Source: Phycisphaerales bacterium (GTDB lineage Bacteria > Planctomycetota > Phycisphaerae > Tepidisphaerales > Tepidisphaeraceae). Taken from it: DNA of 8,114 nucleotides. The notes under the pieces were generated by a model that was not told the DNA's origin, searched no databases, and saw only the letters and a list, made by a program, of their open reading frames with translations. The position numbers and the translations under genes were made by a program. Positions 1-6,735 of the stretch are shown here, piece by piece; within the stretch, counting starts at the first letter, position 1, and every line of letters starts with the position of its first letter. The DNA lies in contig JAQGHP010000789.1 in assembly GCA_028288775.1 (NCBI GenBank), positions 1 through 8,114 of the forward strand, given 5' to 3'.

Positions 1-598
1 CGAGTTCCTCCTCGGAGAGCACGGAACGGTCGGTCGGGTCGAACACGTTCAGGTACTTGGTGCCGCGGATCTGCAGGAGGAAATTCGTCTCGTGATCCAT
101 GTGGTAGGGCGTGACGGAGCCGGGCGAGGAGATGAAGATCGCGCCCGCCCGGCTGTGCATGCGGTGGGCCCGGCCCATCGGGTCAACGTACGGGGCAATG
201 TCGTCGAGGCACTGGTTGAGCAGGTCGTTGTATTCCTTGTCCTGCTCGACGCGCTTGAGGACCATCCACGAGCGATTTTCCTCGATGCGGCGGATGGTCT
301 CTTCGATCGACAGGCCGTTCTGCGGCGTAAGACGCGAGTCGATGCTGATGGGAATGTTCCCCGCATTGTATTCGACGAACGCCGGGGGCAATCGCCTGGA
401 GAGCTCGATGAGCCGGGGGAGCGTGAAAAGCGGATGCTTCGCGACGTTGTGGCGGATGAGAAATGGTTGACGCAGGTAATTGGCGCGGAACGCCTGCGGC
501 TCGATCTCGAGCATTTTTCCGCACGATGCTGCGTCCGGTGGCGCCGGGGGAGAAGGGGTAACAAACTTCTCTAAGGCTGCGGATTCCTTGACGGTCAT
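1..598 (-). CDS. JmjC/cupin-like Fe(II) 2-oxoglutarate-dependent oxygenase, 3' end missing
   Basis: The frame is open from an ATG at 596-598 to the left edge, giving 199 N-terminal residues without a stop. An AGGAGG Shine-Dalgarno sequence 7 bases upstream fixes the start. After a Pro/Ala-rich leader of about 25 residues comes FRANYLRQPFLIRHNV (about 37-52), then VEYNAGNIPIS (about 75-85), and then SPGSVTPYHMDHETNFLLQI (158-177). The last stretch looks like the first metal-binding strand of the JmjC/cupin_8 fold, with H166-x-D168 as likely iron ligands; RGTK follows. The distal histidine and the usual 2-oxoglutarate-binding residue would lie beyond the edge, so catalytic competence cannot be judged. 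Family members hydroxylate protein or small-molecule substrates in the cytoplasm, and some are annotated as transcription factors by analogy only. The gene is the last visible one of a surface-polysaccharide cluster, 42 bp after the acyltransferase gene and probably co-transcribed with it. Fold assignment is fairly sure; the substrate is unknown. Confidence 0.8.
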   Translation of the reverse strand, partial: MTVKESAALEKFVTPSPPAPPDAASCGKMLEIEPQAFRANYLRQPFLIRHNVAKHPLFTLPRLIELSRRLPPAFVEYNAGNIPISIDSRLTPQNGLSIEETIRRIEENRSWMVLKRVEQDKEYNDLLNQCLDDIAPYVDPMGRAHRMHSRAGAIFISSPGSVTPYHMDHETNFLLQIRGTKYLNVFDPTDRSVLSEEEL

Positions 599-605
599 GG
601 CACGT

Positions 606-611
606 CCTCCT
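606..611 (-). promoter_or_regulatory. Strong Shine-Dalgarno site of the JmjC-like gene
   Basis: The minus strand reads AGGAGG, followed by 7 bases and the ATG at 596-598. It is the only textbook ribosome-binding site in the window. The other genes show weak or no match to the anti-Shine-Dalgarno sequence, so this gene may be translated more efficiently than its neighbours. Confidence 0.75.
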
Positions 612-640
612 GAACGAAAATAAACGGGTGAAATTCGGGG

Positions 641-1879
641 TTAGACTCCCGGCTGCCTTGCGACGCGATTGAGCCAGCGGAGCAGCGGCATGGTCGAGAC
701 CGCGAGGCCGCCGGGCGGCCTTCCGGTGGCGACCGCCACGCTTTGGATCGTGCGGCGGTGCGACCAGAGGCGGTTAATCAGGGCGTTGTCGGGGCGGGTA
801 CACGAGTCCATCCAGCGGATCTGCGGAAAGCAATGCACGCGGCGGATGTTCTCGATCTCCATCAGCGCGCCGGGGGAATACCTGGCGAATTCTTCCGCGA
901 AGGCGGTCTTGAAGGAGAACGATCCGGCGCCGGCCATGAAGCCGATGCGCTGGGCGACGCATCGCCCGTCGAGGCGAATCGCAAGGGCCAGAAGCCTGGC
1001 GCGGGAGAACGCGCCGGCGATGACTTCGTTCAAGAATGCCCGGTCGGCATCGGTGCAGGCGAGCGCGGTGCCGAGTTTCCCCTTCCATCCCGCGGCTTCG
1101 AGTTCGAGGAATTGGGTGACCCATTCCACGACATCCCCGTCGGGCTCGAGCGGCGCGATGCTGACGTTTCCGGCGTCCCCGAGTCGCCGCAAGCGCCGGG
1201 CGTGGGCCCTGCGGCCTTCGCCGGAAAGGGCGCTGCGTAAATATGCTTCAGCATCTGTATCGCACCGCAGGAGCGCGCGGGTATGCGTGTCGGTAACGAA
1301 GCGAAGGCTCTGCCGCTCGAACAGGCAATCGACGAGCGCCTGGTGGAACGGGCCTTCCCCCGATACTTCGTCGAACTGCATCACCGCCCCGCCTTCCCGG
1401 TCGGTCCGCAGCCAATCGAACAGAGTGTCGAGGCATTTACCGGCGACGTCCGCCCGGAGAAGGGGGGTGCAAAGGAAGCAGTGCGAGTATTTCCACAGCC
1501 GGCAGATCGTCGTGCCCAGCCCCCTCAGCCGGCGGTATTGCAGGGGGATGACTCCGCAAAGCTCGGGCTCGCGGGAGGGGACGAGCGGGTCGGACGCGAG
1601 AAGCAGCAATGTCCGGAGGTCGCACCCGGCGCGCAAATGGCAGAGGGCAGGGAGCAGCATCCACGGCTCATAGAACACGTTGGGCTCGACGGCCTCGGCC
1701 GCGAGGCGTTCCCATTGCTCGGCCCACGGACGGAGCTCCGCCTCACTTCGGGCGACGACGACGGAAAGCAGACGGCCATCCGCCGGGGACACATCGTGGC
1801 CCGAGCGAGCGCCGCGATCCTTTGTGCGCGGAATCGACGAGGCGTCGGGAGGCAAGGCATTGCGGGTCGTTGGATTCAT
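641..1879 (-). CDS. CelD/BcsL-like GNAT-family N-acyltransferase (FemAB-like fold)
   Basis: This 412-residue protein runs from an ATG at 1877-1879 to a TAA. The first 38 residues are polar and look disordered. The rest resembles the Acetyltransf_6 (BioF2-like) GNAT group often found in exopolysaccharide loci. Recognisable segments are FLELEAAGWKGKLGTAL (about 257-273), RCVAQRIGFMAG (306-317), FKTAFAEEFARYSPGALM (323-340), and WMDSCTRPDNALINRLW (356-372) followed by HRRTI. There is no signal peptide or membrane segment, so it should act in the cytoplasm. Family members are thought to transfer acyl or aminoacyl groups to amine or hydroxyl acceptors during polysaccharide or peptidoglycan assembly; the acceptor here is unknown. 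The start has no clear Shine-Dalgarno, so a later start inside the disordered leader cannot be excluded. It follows the beta-helix gene after a 160 bp gap holding a REP-like element and may therefore have its own promoter. It is only distantly similar by eye to the N-terminal half of the 4470-6728 gene. Confidence 0.82.
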   Translation of the reverse strand: MNPTTRNALPPDASSIPRTKDRGARSGHDVSPADGRLLSVVVARSEAELRPWAEQWERLAAEAVEPNVFYEPWMLLPALCHLRAGCDLRTLLLLASDPLVPSREPELCGVIPLQYRRLRGLGTTICRLWKYSHCFLCTPLLRADVAGKCLDTLFDWLRTDREGGAVMQFDEVSGEGPFHQALVDCLFERQSLRFVTDTHTRALLRCDTDAEAYLRSALSGEGRRAHARRLRRLGDAGNVSIAPLEPDGDVVEWVTQFLELEAAGWKGKLGTALACTDADRAFLNEVIAGAFSRARLLALAIRLDGRCVAQRIGFMAGAGSFSFKTAFAEEFARYSPGALMEIENIRRVHCFPQIRWMDSCTRPDNALINRLWSHRRTIQSVAVATGRPPGGLAVSTMPLLRWLNRVARQPGV

Positions 1880-1913
1880 GAGAGGTCGTTAAATGGCCAT
1901 GCACGATTCGCAA

Positions 1914-1967
1914 ATTGTGGTGCAGGCTTTCAGCCTGCGTCAGCAGCCTGAAAGGCTGCACCACAAG
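1914..1967. repeat. REP-like extragenic element: two palindromic hairpins in inverted orientation
   Basis: Two 24-base arms, 1915-1938 and 1943-1966, are inverted copies of each other around a GTCA spacer, differing at two positions. Each arm starts from its outer end with TTGTGGTGCAG and contains its own short palindrome. In the left arm GCAGGCT (1922-1928) pairs with AGCCTGC (1932-1938) around TTC. In the right arm GCAGCCT (1943-1949) pairs with AGGCTGC (1953-1959) around GAA. The two differences between arms are a G/C swap that keeps both small hairpins perfect. The element could fold as one long hairpin with two mismatches or as a double hairpin. The pentamer CGCAA occurs on both sides (1909-1913 and 1968-1972) and could be a target-site duplication. 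No T-tract follows on the minus strand, so it is not a canonical terminator, although it may protect mRNA ends or attenuate readthrough. Confidence 0.8.
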
Positions 1968-2039
1968 CGCAAGCACGCACCGCTATTGGCTCTTTGCGAG
2001 GTGCTGATAGGAGCGAAGGCCGAGACGCGATCCCCTTCA

Positions 2040-3380
2040 TTACGGCGTTTGCGCTCGGGCCGGATTGGAGTGCTGCTGCGCGCCGATGTCGGGGGCGACG
2101 CCCGCGGGCCGCGGGTGGCCGGAGTAATCGACCTTTACTTCGGTGATGGCCTCGCCGTGCCCGATGGCCGGGCTGCCGGCGCGGGGAACGTAAGGGCCGG
2201 TTGGGTCGAGCATCGGATCGGCATTCTGCGAGCGGGCGTCGGCTTGCGTGCGGGCGGCCCACTGCGCGAATGAGTACTCGCCCGTTTTTCCCGAATCGCC
2301 GGTCTCGACCGAGAATCGGCAGGAGCCGTGCGTGGTGAAGTAGAGGTTGCAATCACAATCGAGCCGGCCGGCGAGATCCTTGATGAACACGACCGGGCGC
2401 GTGCCCGAGGTTGTGACAATGTTGTTCTTGAAGACGACCTGGCGGGAGGGCGTGCCCCGGCTGTTGGTGACGACCCACAGTCCGGCCTGGGACTCGCGGG
2501 CGACGTCAATGAGGGTGTTGTTCTCGAACCGTATATCGTCGCCGGAGTAGGTGCCGAGGCCGGCCGCACCGGTCTCGGTCACGATGTTGTTGCGGGTGAC
2601 GCAGTGGACGGCTTCGTACTTCGCGCCGTCGCGCATGAACTGCTCGTCCGTATCCTGGCCGAGGAGAATGCCGCCGAACTTTCCCGTCCGTTCAACCCGG
2701 CAGCACTCGACGACGCCGTCCTTCGCGCCGCCCTTGAGGTAGAGGCCGTTGGTCGTGGTGTCGTGGACGTGGCATCGGCGGATCGTTACGCCCAGCGAGC
2801 CGACCGAGTCGATCCCCTCGGCGTTCGAAGGGTCGCGCACGCCCGAGGGGCCGATGTCGCAGTCTTCGATGAGCAGGCGGTCGGCGTTTACGGTCTTGAT
2901 GCAATCGGCCCCCGTGTCGCGGACGCGGCAGCCGCGAATTTGAACGCCCGTTGTGGAGTTGGAATCACCCACGGCGTCAACTTTTACGCCGTAATGCGCC
3001 CCGCCGACGATTTCGAGATTCACCAGCGCGACCTTGTCGGCCGCGACGCAGACGATGAAGGGTAGGCCTTCTTCGTTCGAGCTGGATCCAACGAGCACGG
3101 CCGTTTCCTTTGGGAACGAACCCACCGACACGCCCGCCTTGTTGATCCACAGAAAGTGCGTAATCGCGTAGCGGCCCCCGTGGAGCAATATCGTGTCGCC
3201 GGGGGCGGCGAGCGAGACCGCCTGCGCCGGGGTCGCAACAGGTTGCTCCGCGGAGCCGGCGTGGTTGTCGTCCCCGGCGGGCGAAACGTAGATCGTGGCG
3301 GCGCGCGACGGGTCAGACAAAGCGCCCATCAGCAACACGACGAAAAGCAGAGCGATACACGAACTGCGAATTGAAAACAT
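2040..3380 (-). CDS. Secreted right-handed parallel beta-helix repeat protein (pectate-lyase-like fold)
   Basis: The ATG at 3378-3380 gives 446 residues starting with a classic signal peptide: MFSIRSSC, a hydrophobic core (about 9-21), then SDPSRA with likely cleavage after residue 27. The frame stays open upstream to a TTG at 3455, but that would bury the signal peptide behind 25 residues, so the ATG is preferred despite a weak ribosome site. The mature protein opens with TIYVSPAGDDNHAGS, the usual DUF1565-type entry to a beta-helix. It continues with short repeated turns such as VQIRGCRVRDTGADC, VTIRRCHVHDTTTNGLYL, IRFENNTLIDV and VVFKNNIVTTSG (about 145-325). It ends with NADPMLDP, AGSPAIGHGE and GHPRPAGVAPDIGAQ, a tail typical of such proteins. 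Members of this fold are lyases, hydrolases, epimerases or polysaccharide-binding proteins; the catalytic residues cannot be assigned by eye. It probably acts on the exported polymer in the periplasm or outside. It starts 84 bp after the deacetylase stop. Confidence 0.87.
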   Translation of the reverse strand: MFSIRSSCIALLFVVLLMGALSDPSRAATIYVSPAGDDNHAGSAEQPVATPAQAVSLAAPGDTILLHGGRYAITHFLWINKAGVSVGSFPKETAVLVGSSSNEEGLPFIVCVAADKVALVNLEIVGGAHYGVKVDAVGDSNSTTGVQIRGCRVRDTGADCIKTVNADRLLIEDCDIGPSGVRDPSNAEGIDSVGSLGVTIRRCHVHDTTTNGLYLKGGAKDGVVECCRVERTGKFGGILLGQDTDEQFMRDGAKYEAVHCVTRNNIVTETGAAGLGTYSGDDIRFENNTLIDVARESQAGLWVVTNSRGTPSRQVVFKNNIVTTSGTRPVVFIKDLAGRLDCDCNLYFTTHGSCRFSVETGDSGKTGEYSFAQWAARTQADARSQNADPMLDPTGPYVPRAGSPAIGHGEAITEVKVDYSGHPRPAGVAPDIGAQQHSNPARAQTP

Positions 3381-3464
3381 AGGGGACTCTGGGATGCGAA
3401 TTGATGATCCGATGAAGCAACGATGGAAAGGTGATGCGCGGGAGAACCGGGCCAAGTCCGGACT

Positions 3465-4433
3465 TCACTTTCCGTCGCGATGGGACCGCCGGCTCAGCAT
3501 CCGTTTGATGCGAAGCCGCAGATAATCAGGATCGAAGCCTGCGATCCGCGCCCGGACCGCCAGGCGGCTCAGGTGCCCGTTGCCCGCGTCCACGCGCCGG
3601 ATATGGAACGGGTCCGCCCCCCGGCGATTTGCTCCGCCGAATGCGGATGCCACGGCGTAGTAGCCGGCGTCGCGTGCGGCGGCCACCGCGTCGGGGGGCA
3701 CGTCCGCGGGCTGACCCCAGGGAAAGGAGAACGCCCGTGGGCGTCGGCCCAGTTCACGATTGAGGGCCGTCAGTGAATCACCGATCTGTTGACGCATGGT
3801 TTGGTCATCGGCGGTTCCAAGGTTCGTGTGGTCGGTGGTGTGCGATCCGATTTCGAATCCCGCGGTTTGCATCAGCGCGAGGTCGGGCCAGGTGAGGTTC
3901 GGGCGCGGGGCGCGAGCGCCGTCGCGCTGGTCGTGCGGAAACGGTCGGCGGGTGCCGATGAAGCCGGTGGCGACGAAGAACGTCGCCGGGACGCCCGCCG
4001 CCAGCAGCGGGCTGACGGCCTGCGTGAGGTTGTCGCGGTAGCCGTCGTCGAAGGTGACGGCGATCGATCGGCGGCGCATCGCTTTGCCGCCGTGCAGTCG
4101 CCGAGAGAGTTCGGCCAGGCTGATGCATTCGTAGCGGCGCTTCAGGTGCTCCAGGTCGCGGCGGAAATCTGCCGTCGGCTTGCTGAGCCGGTCGCAATCT
4201 CCGACGCGATGGTAATAGACGACGACTGCCCGGGAGCGGCCGATCAGCGACAACCATGCGTCGCGCAGCGGGACATAGCCGCAGTAAAGAAAGGCGAAAA
4301 ATACCGCGTCTTTCGCGGCGTCAACCCACGTGCGGCCTCGCGGGCGCGGACCGGCCGGGGAGTCTTCCACGAAGCGTTCGGTGCGCTGCGCTACTGCCGC
4401 TTCGTGTTGAAAATGGAATCCGTTGGGAGTCAT
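3465..4433 (-). CDS. Polysaccharide deacetylase, NodB/CE4 family
   Basis: A 322-residue protein from ATG 4431-4433 to TGA. The CE4 NodB domain is plain: an entry strand VVVYYHRVG (70-78), motif 1 TFDDGY (127-132) with D129 as likely base and D130 as metal ligand, and motif 2 SHTTDH (197-202) with H198 and H202 as metal ligands. FSFPWG (235-240) sits where many CE4 enzymes have RxPY or YPxG. The tail AFGGANRRGADPFHIRRVD (264-282) resembles the tail of the neighbouring fusion protein. Family enzymes remove N- or O-acetyl groups from amino-sugar polymers or lipid-linked intermediates with a divalent metal. The N-terminus (1-36) is polar and poorly conserved-looking. A hydrophobic stretch (about 41-65, DAVFFAFLYCGYVPL onward) could associate with the membrane, but no cleavable signal peptide is obvious. 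No good Shine-Dalgarno precedes the ATG, and a later start is possible. It begins 36 bp after the fusion gene, so co-transcription is likely. Confidence 0.92.
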   Translation of the reverse strand: MTPNGFHFQHEAAVAQRTERFVEDSPAGPRPRGRTWVDAAKDAVFFAFLYCGYVPLRDAWLSLIGRSRAVVVYYHRVGDCDRLSKPTADFRRDLEHLKRRYECISLAELSRRLHGGKAMRRRSIAVTFDDGYRDNLTQAVSPLLAAGVPATFFVATGFIGTRRPFPHDQRDGARAPRPNLTWPDLALMQTAGFEIGSHTTDHTNLGTADDQTMRQQIGDSLTALNRELGRRPRAFSFPWGQPADVPPDAVAAARDAGYYAVASAFGGANRRGADPFHIRRVDAGNGHLSRLAVRARIAGFDPDYLRLRIKRMLSRRSHRDGK

Positions 4434-4469
4434 GGGCGCAAAATATTCGTGAGGAAGGTGGACGGCGCG

Positions 4470-6728
4470 TTAGACGCAGATCTGCGGCAGTGTCAGTGCC
4501 ATCTTGAGCCAACGGGGGCTGCGGTTCATCTCGACTCCGGTGCGGCGGACGTCGTACCTGTCCCGCCCAGTGTCATGGTTGATGCCGCCGTAGGCGCTGA
4601 ATGCGAGTTCCACTCCCTGTTCCGCGAGGCACGCGTGGGTGTGGGCGTCGTAGGTGAAAGGTTTGCCGCTGGGGTAGCTCAGCCAGCGCATGGGGAGCCC
4701 CATCTCCTCGCGGATGCGACCCGCGCACCCGGCGATCTCTTCTCGCTGCCGATGGGGCGGAAGGTTGGCCAGAATCGGATGGCTGACCGTATGCCCGCCG
4801 ACGCCCATTCCCGATCGGCTCATCTCCCGAAGCATGTCCCATGTCATCCACGTTCGGTCGGCCTCGTCCCCCCTATGGCGGCCGCTGCCTGTCGCTTCTG
4901 CCAGGTGATGCAGATACGGAATGGTGGCGTCGCCCGGAAGCGATTTATAAATGGCGAGTAGTGCGCCGATCGCCCGGTGGCAGTCGGGGCGATCGAAAAC
5001 GATTCGTTCCCTGACCCACTCCGATTGCGGGATTTCATTGCGCCGGCTGGAGCGCACCATCCACGCGATCTCGTCCCACCAGGAGAGGCCGCGACGGTCG
5101 AGGAACCCCGTCGTCACAAAAAAGAGGGATCGGACGCCGTGCGACTGAAGGATGGGGAACGCCGTCTCGAAGTTATCGCGGTAGCCGTCGTCGAAGGTAA
5201 TGAGCACGTGCCGCCCGCGCCGGCGGCCCGCGACCAGAGGCAGATCGCCCGGGGTAATGACGTCGGCGTGGCGCTTGAGCAGCTTGATTTGCGAGTCGAA
5301 GTCATCGGGGGTCGCACTCCATAGCTCGCGATCGAAGCACGAGCGCGACCCGTCGCCGATGCGGTGGTAGGCCAGCACGAGCAGGCCGTGCCAGGCCCCC
5401 ATCGCGCGAAGGGCGGCTCCCATCCCGCTTCCCTCGAGCAATCCGGCGGCGAGGTCGGTGCGGGAGATGAACGGGCGTTTCTCCGCCGCCGCGGGGGCGG
5501 CGGCGGGCGGCGCGGGCGAAGGGTTCGGGGGCGCGAAAGAACGGCGGACGGCGCGGCCGGCAAGCCGAATCCCACGCAAGGCAAATTGTTTGGGCGTACG
5601 TCGCGTTGCGACGAGTCGGCACAGAGGGCGGTGGCGCGTCGCGAGGCGGTGTTTGTACGAGGATTCGCCGTCCGCCTTGAGAAAGTCGAATTGCTCAATC
5701 CCGCGTTCGGCCAGGCGCTCCATGAGCAGCAGGAATGCGACGATCCCCGGACTGGCAATGGGGCATGCGCCGCCGGCGCGAGCGGCTTCCGGGCCGTCGA
5801 GCAGCACGCCGGACTGATAGAAATCGAACTTTTTGCCGGTCACAAACCCATAGATCACCGCGAGTGACTCGCCGCCAACCGTCAGACGGCCGAGCACGAC
5901 GCGGCCATGGGGAACCCCTTCGAACACCAGCGCACGGTGGAATTCAGTGAACCGGGGGGCCGCGAAACAGCCGGGCTTACCGGCTTGCATCCATCGTCTT
6001 TGATGGAGCTGGATCAATTGTTCGAAATACTCGGCCGTCTCGTCGGCGGTGGTTGCTAATTCCATCATTGCAGCCGCACGTTGCGCTCCGCGGAGCAGCC
6101 GGCGGGAATGCTGGCGGCTGTTGGCCGACAGGCGGGCGAGGTAGGCGTCGAGCCCGCCGGAAATGTCCGCGATCGCGCAAGCGCCGCGCTGCTCGATGGT
6201 CGTGCGGCAATCGTGCCCCAAGTCTTGCGCCCAGTGAAGCAGTGGAGAGTTTGCACAGACGTCGCGCAGGTCCAGCTCCTCCCAACGGAGAGCGTCGGAA
6301 TCGAGCACGTCACGGATCGCATCGAGGCACGATGTCTGTTCTCCCGGGGCATGCAACAGGTCGAGGGTTTCGGGGCACGTTTCTTCAAATTCGGCTTCCC
6401 CAGTGGAGAGGAATGCCAGCCGCCTCCACGTTACGGGCCCGCTTTTCACGATGCCTTCGTAAAGCGGTAGCACGCCGATGAGGGCGTTTGCCCTTCGCAC
6501 GGCGATGATCCGCAGCCCGCGCCCCTGGTCGCCATAGGCCGTGCCGTACACGCGCCACCACTCGCGCAGCCAACTGAAGCGCAGCGGGGCGGACGCGGCG
6601 GGGCTCCGTGCGAAAAGCTCCTCCCACTCGGGCTCCAGAAGGTCCCACTCGCGCTCGTCGCGGATGATGCGGACGATCGGAACGGACTCAGTGGTGATGG
6701 AAAGCCGGGCCTGCGTAACGGACGTCAT
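4470..6728 (-). CDS. Fusion protein: N-terminal CelD/FemAB-like GNAT acyltransferase + C-terminal NodB-type polysaccharide deacetylase
   Basis: The ATG at 6726-6728 gives 752 residues. An upstream in-frame ATG at 6752 would add eight residues, but the 6728 start has a GGGGGA ribosome-site candidate 7 bases away and 6752 has none. The N-terminal part (about 15-385) looks like the BioF2/Acetyltransf_6 GNAT fold, with IRDEREWDLLEPEWEELFAR near the start and the hallmark FDFLKADGESSYKHRL at 347-362. A Pro/Ala-rich linker (about 398-417) follows. The C-terminal NodB domain has AYHRIGDG (about 453-460), TFDDGYRDN (511-519, likely D513/D514), SWWDEIAW (549-556), GGHTVSHP (644-651, H646 and H650 as metal ligands), YPSG (685-688) and AYGGINHDTGRDRYDVRR (712-729). 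About 135 residues separate the aspartate and histidine motifs, against 71 in the neighbouring deacetylase, so an extra helical insert is present. No signal peptide is seen, so it is probably cytoplasmic. The pairing suggests deacetylation coupled to re-acylation of an amino sugar (inference). Neither active site looks broken. Confidence 0.9.
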   Translation of the reverse strand: MTSVTQARLSITTESVPIVRIIRDEREWDLLEPEWEELFARSPAASAPLRFSWLREWWRVYGTAYGDQGRGLRIIAVRRANALIGVLPLYEGIVKSGPVTWRRLAFLSTGEAEFEETCPETLDLLHAPGEQTSCLDAIRDVLDSDALRWEELDLRDVCANSPLLHWAQDLGHDCRTTIEQRGACAIADISGGLDAYLARLSANSRQHSRRLLRGAQRAAAMMELATTADETAEYFEQLIQLHQRRWMQAGKPGCFAAPRFTEFHRALVFEGVPHGRVVLGRLTVGGESLAVIYGFVTGKKFDFYQSGVLLDGPEAARAGGACPIASPGIVAFLLLMERLAERGIEQFDFLKADGESSYKHRLATRHRPLCRLVATRRTPKQFALRGIRLAGRAVRRSFAPPNPSPAPPAAAPAAAEKRPFISRTDLAAGLLEGSGMGAALRAMGAWHGLLVLAYHRIGDGSRSCFDRELWSATPDDFDSQIKLLKRHADVITPGDLPLVAGRRRGRHVLITFDDGYRDNFETAFPILQSHGVRSLFFVTTGFLDRRGLSWWDEIAWMVRSSRRNEIPQSEWVRERIVFDRPDCHRAIGALLAIYKSLPGDATIPYLHHLAEATGSGRHRGDEADRTWMTWDMLREMSRSGMGVGGHTVSHPILANLPPHRQREEIAGCAGRIREEMGLPMRWLSYPSGKPFTYDAHTHACLAEQGVELAFSAYGGINHDTGRDRYDVRRTGVEMNRSPRWLKMALTLPQICV

Positions 6729-6735
6729 GAAAGGA

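Noticed and set aside
669..1673. A 334-codon plus-strand open frame opposite the GNAT gene
   Set aside because: Its Ser/Arg/Pro-rich composition and lack of domain motifs mark it as a shadow of the minus-strand gene.
1880..1915. Promoter candidate TTGCGA...TAACGA directly before the GNAT start
   Set aside because: The hexamers match poorly and the -10 would lie almost on the start codon, leaving no room for a leader.
1915..1966. Rho-independent terminator
   Set aside because: The hairpin is strong, but no run of T follows on either strand, and the internal double palindrome fits a REP-like element better.
1915..1966. CRISPR repeat pair
   Set aside because: Only two copies exist, inverted and 4 bases apart, not direct repeats with uniform spacers.
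1743..1976. A small minus-strand frame starting within the repeat (MLALVVQPFRLL...)
   Set aside because: Its N-terminus is just the translated REP-like element and the rest overlaps the GNAT gene in another frame. No ribosome site supports it.
3381..3455. N-terminal extension of the beta-helix protein from a TTG codon
   Set aside because: It would put 25 residues before a well-formed signal peptide and starts with a rare start codon; the ATG at 3380 fits secretion far better.
3789..4961. A 390-codon open frame on the plus strand crossing two deacetylase genes
   Set aside because: It is antisense to two genes with clear catalytic motifs, crosses their boundary, and its product is low-complexity, rich in Ala, Val, Arg and Gly without recognisable motifs. 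Long antisense frames are expected in GC-rich coding DNA.
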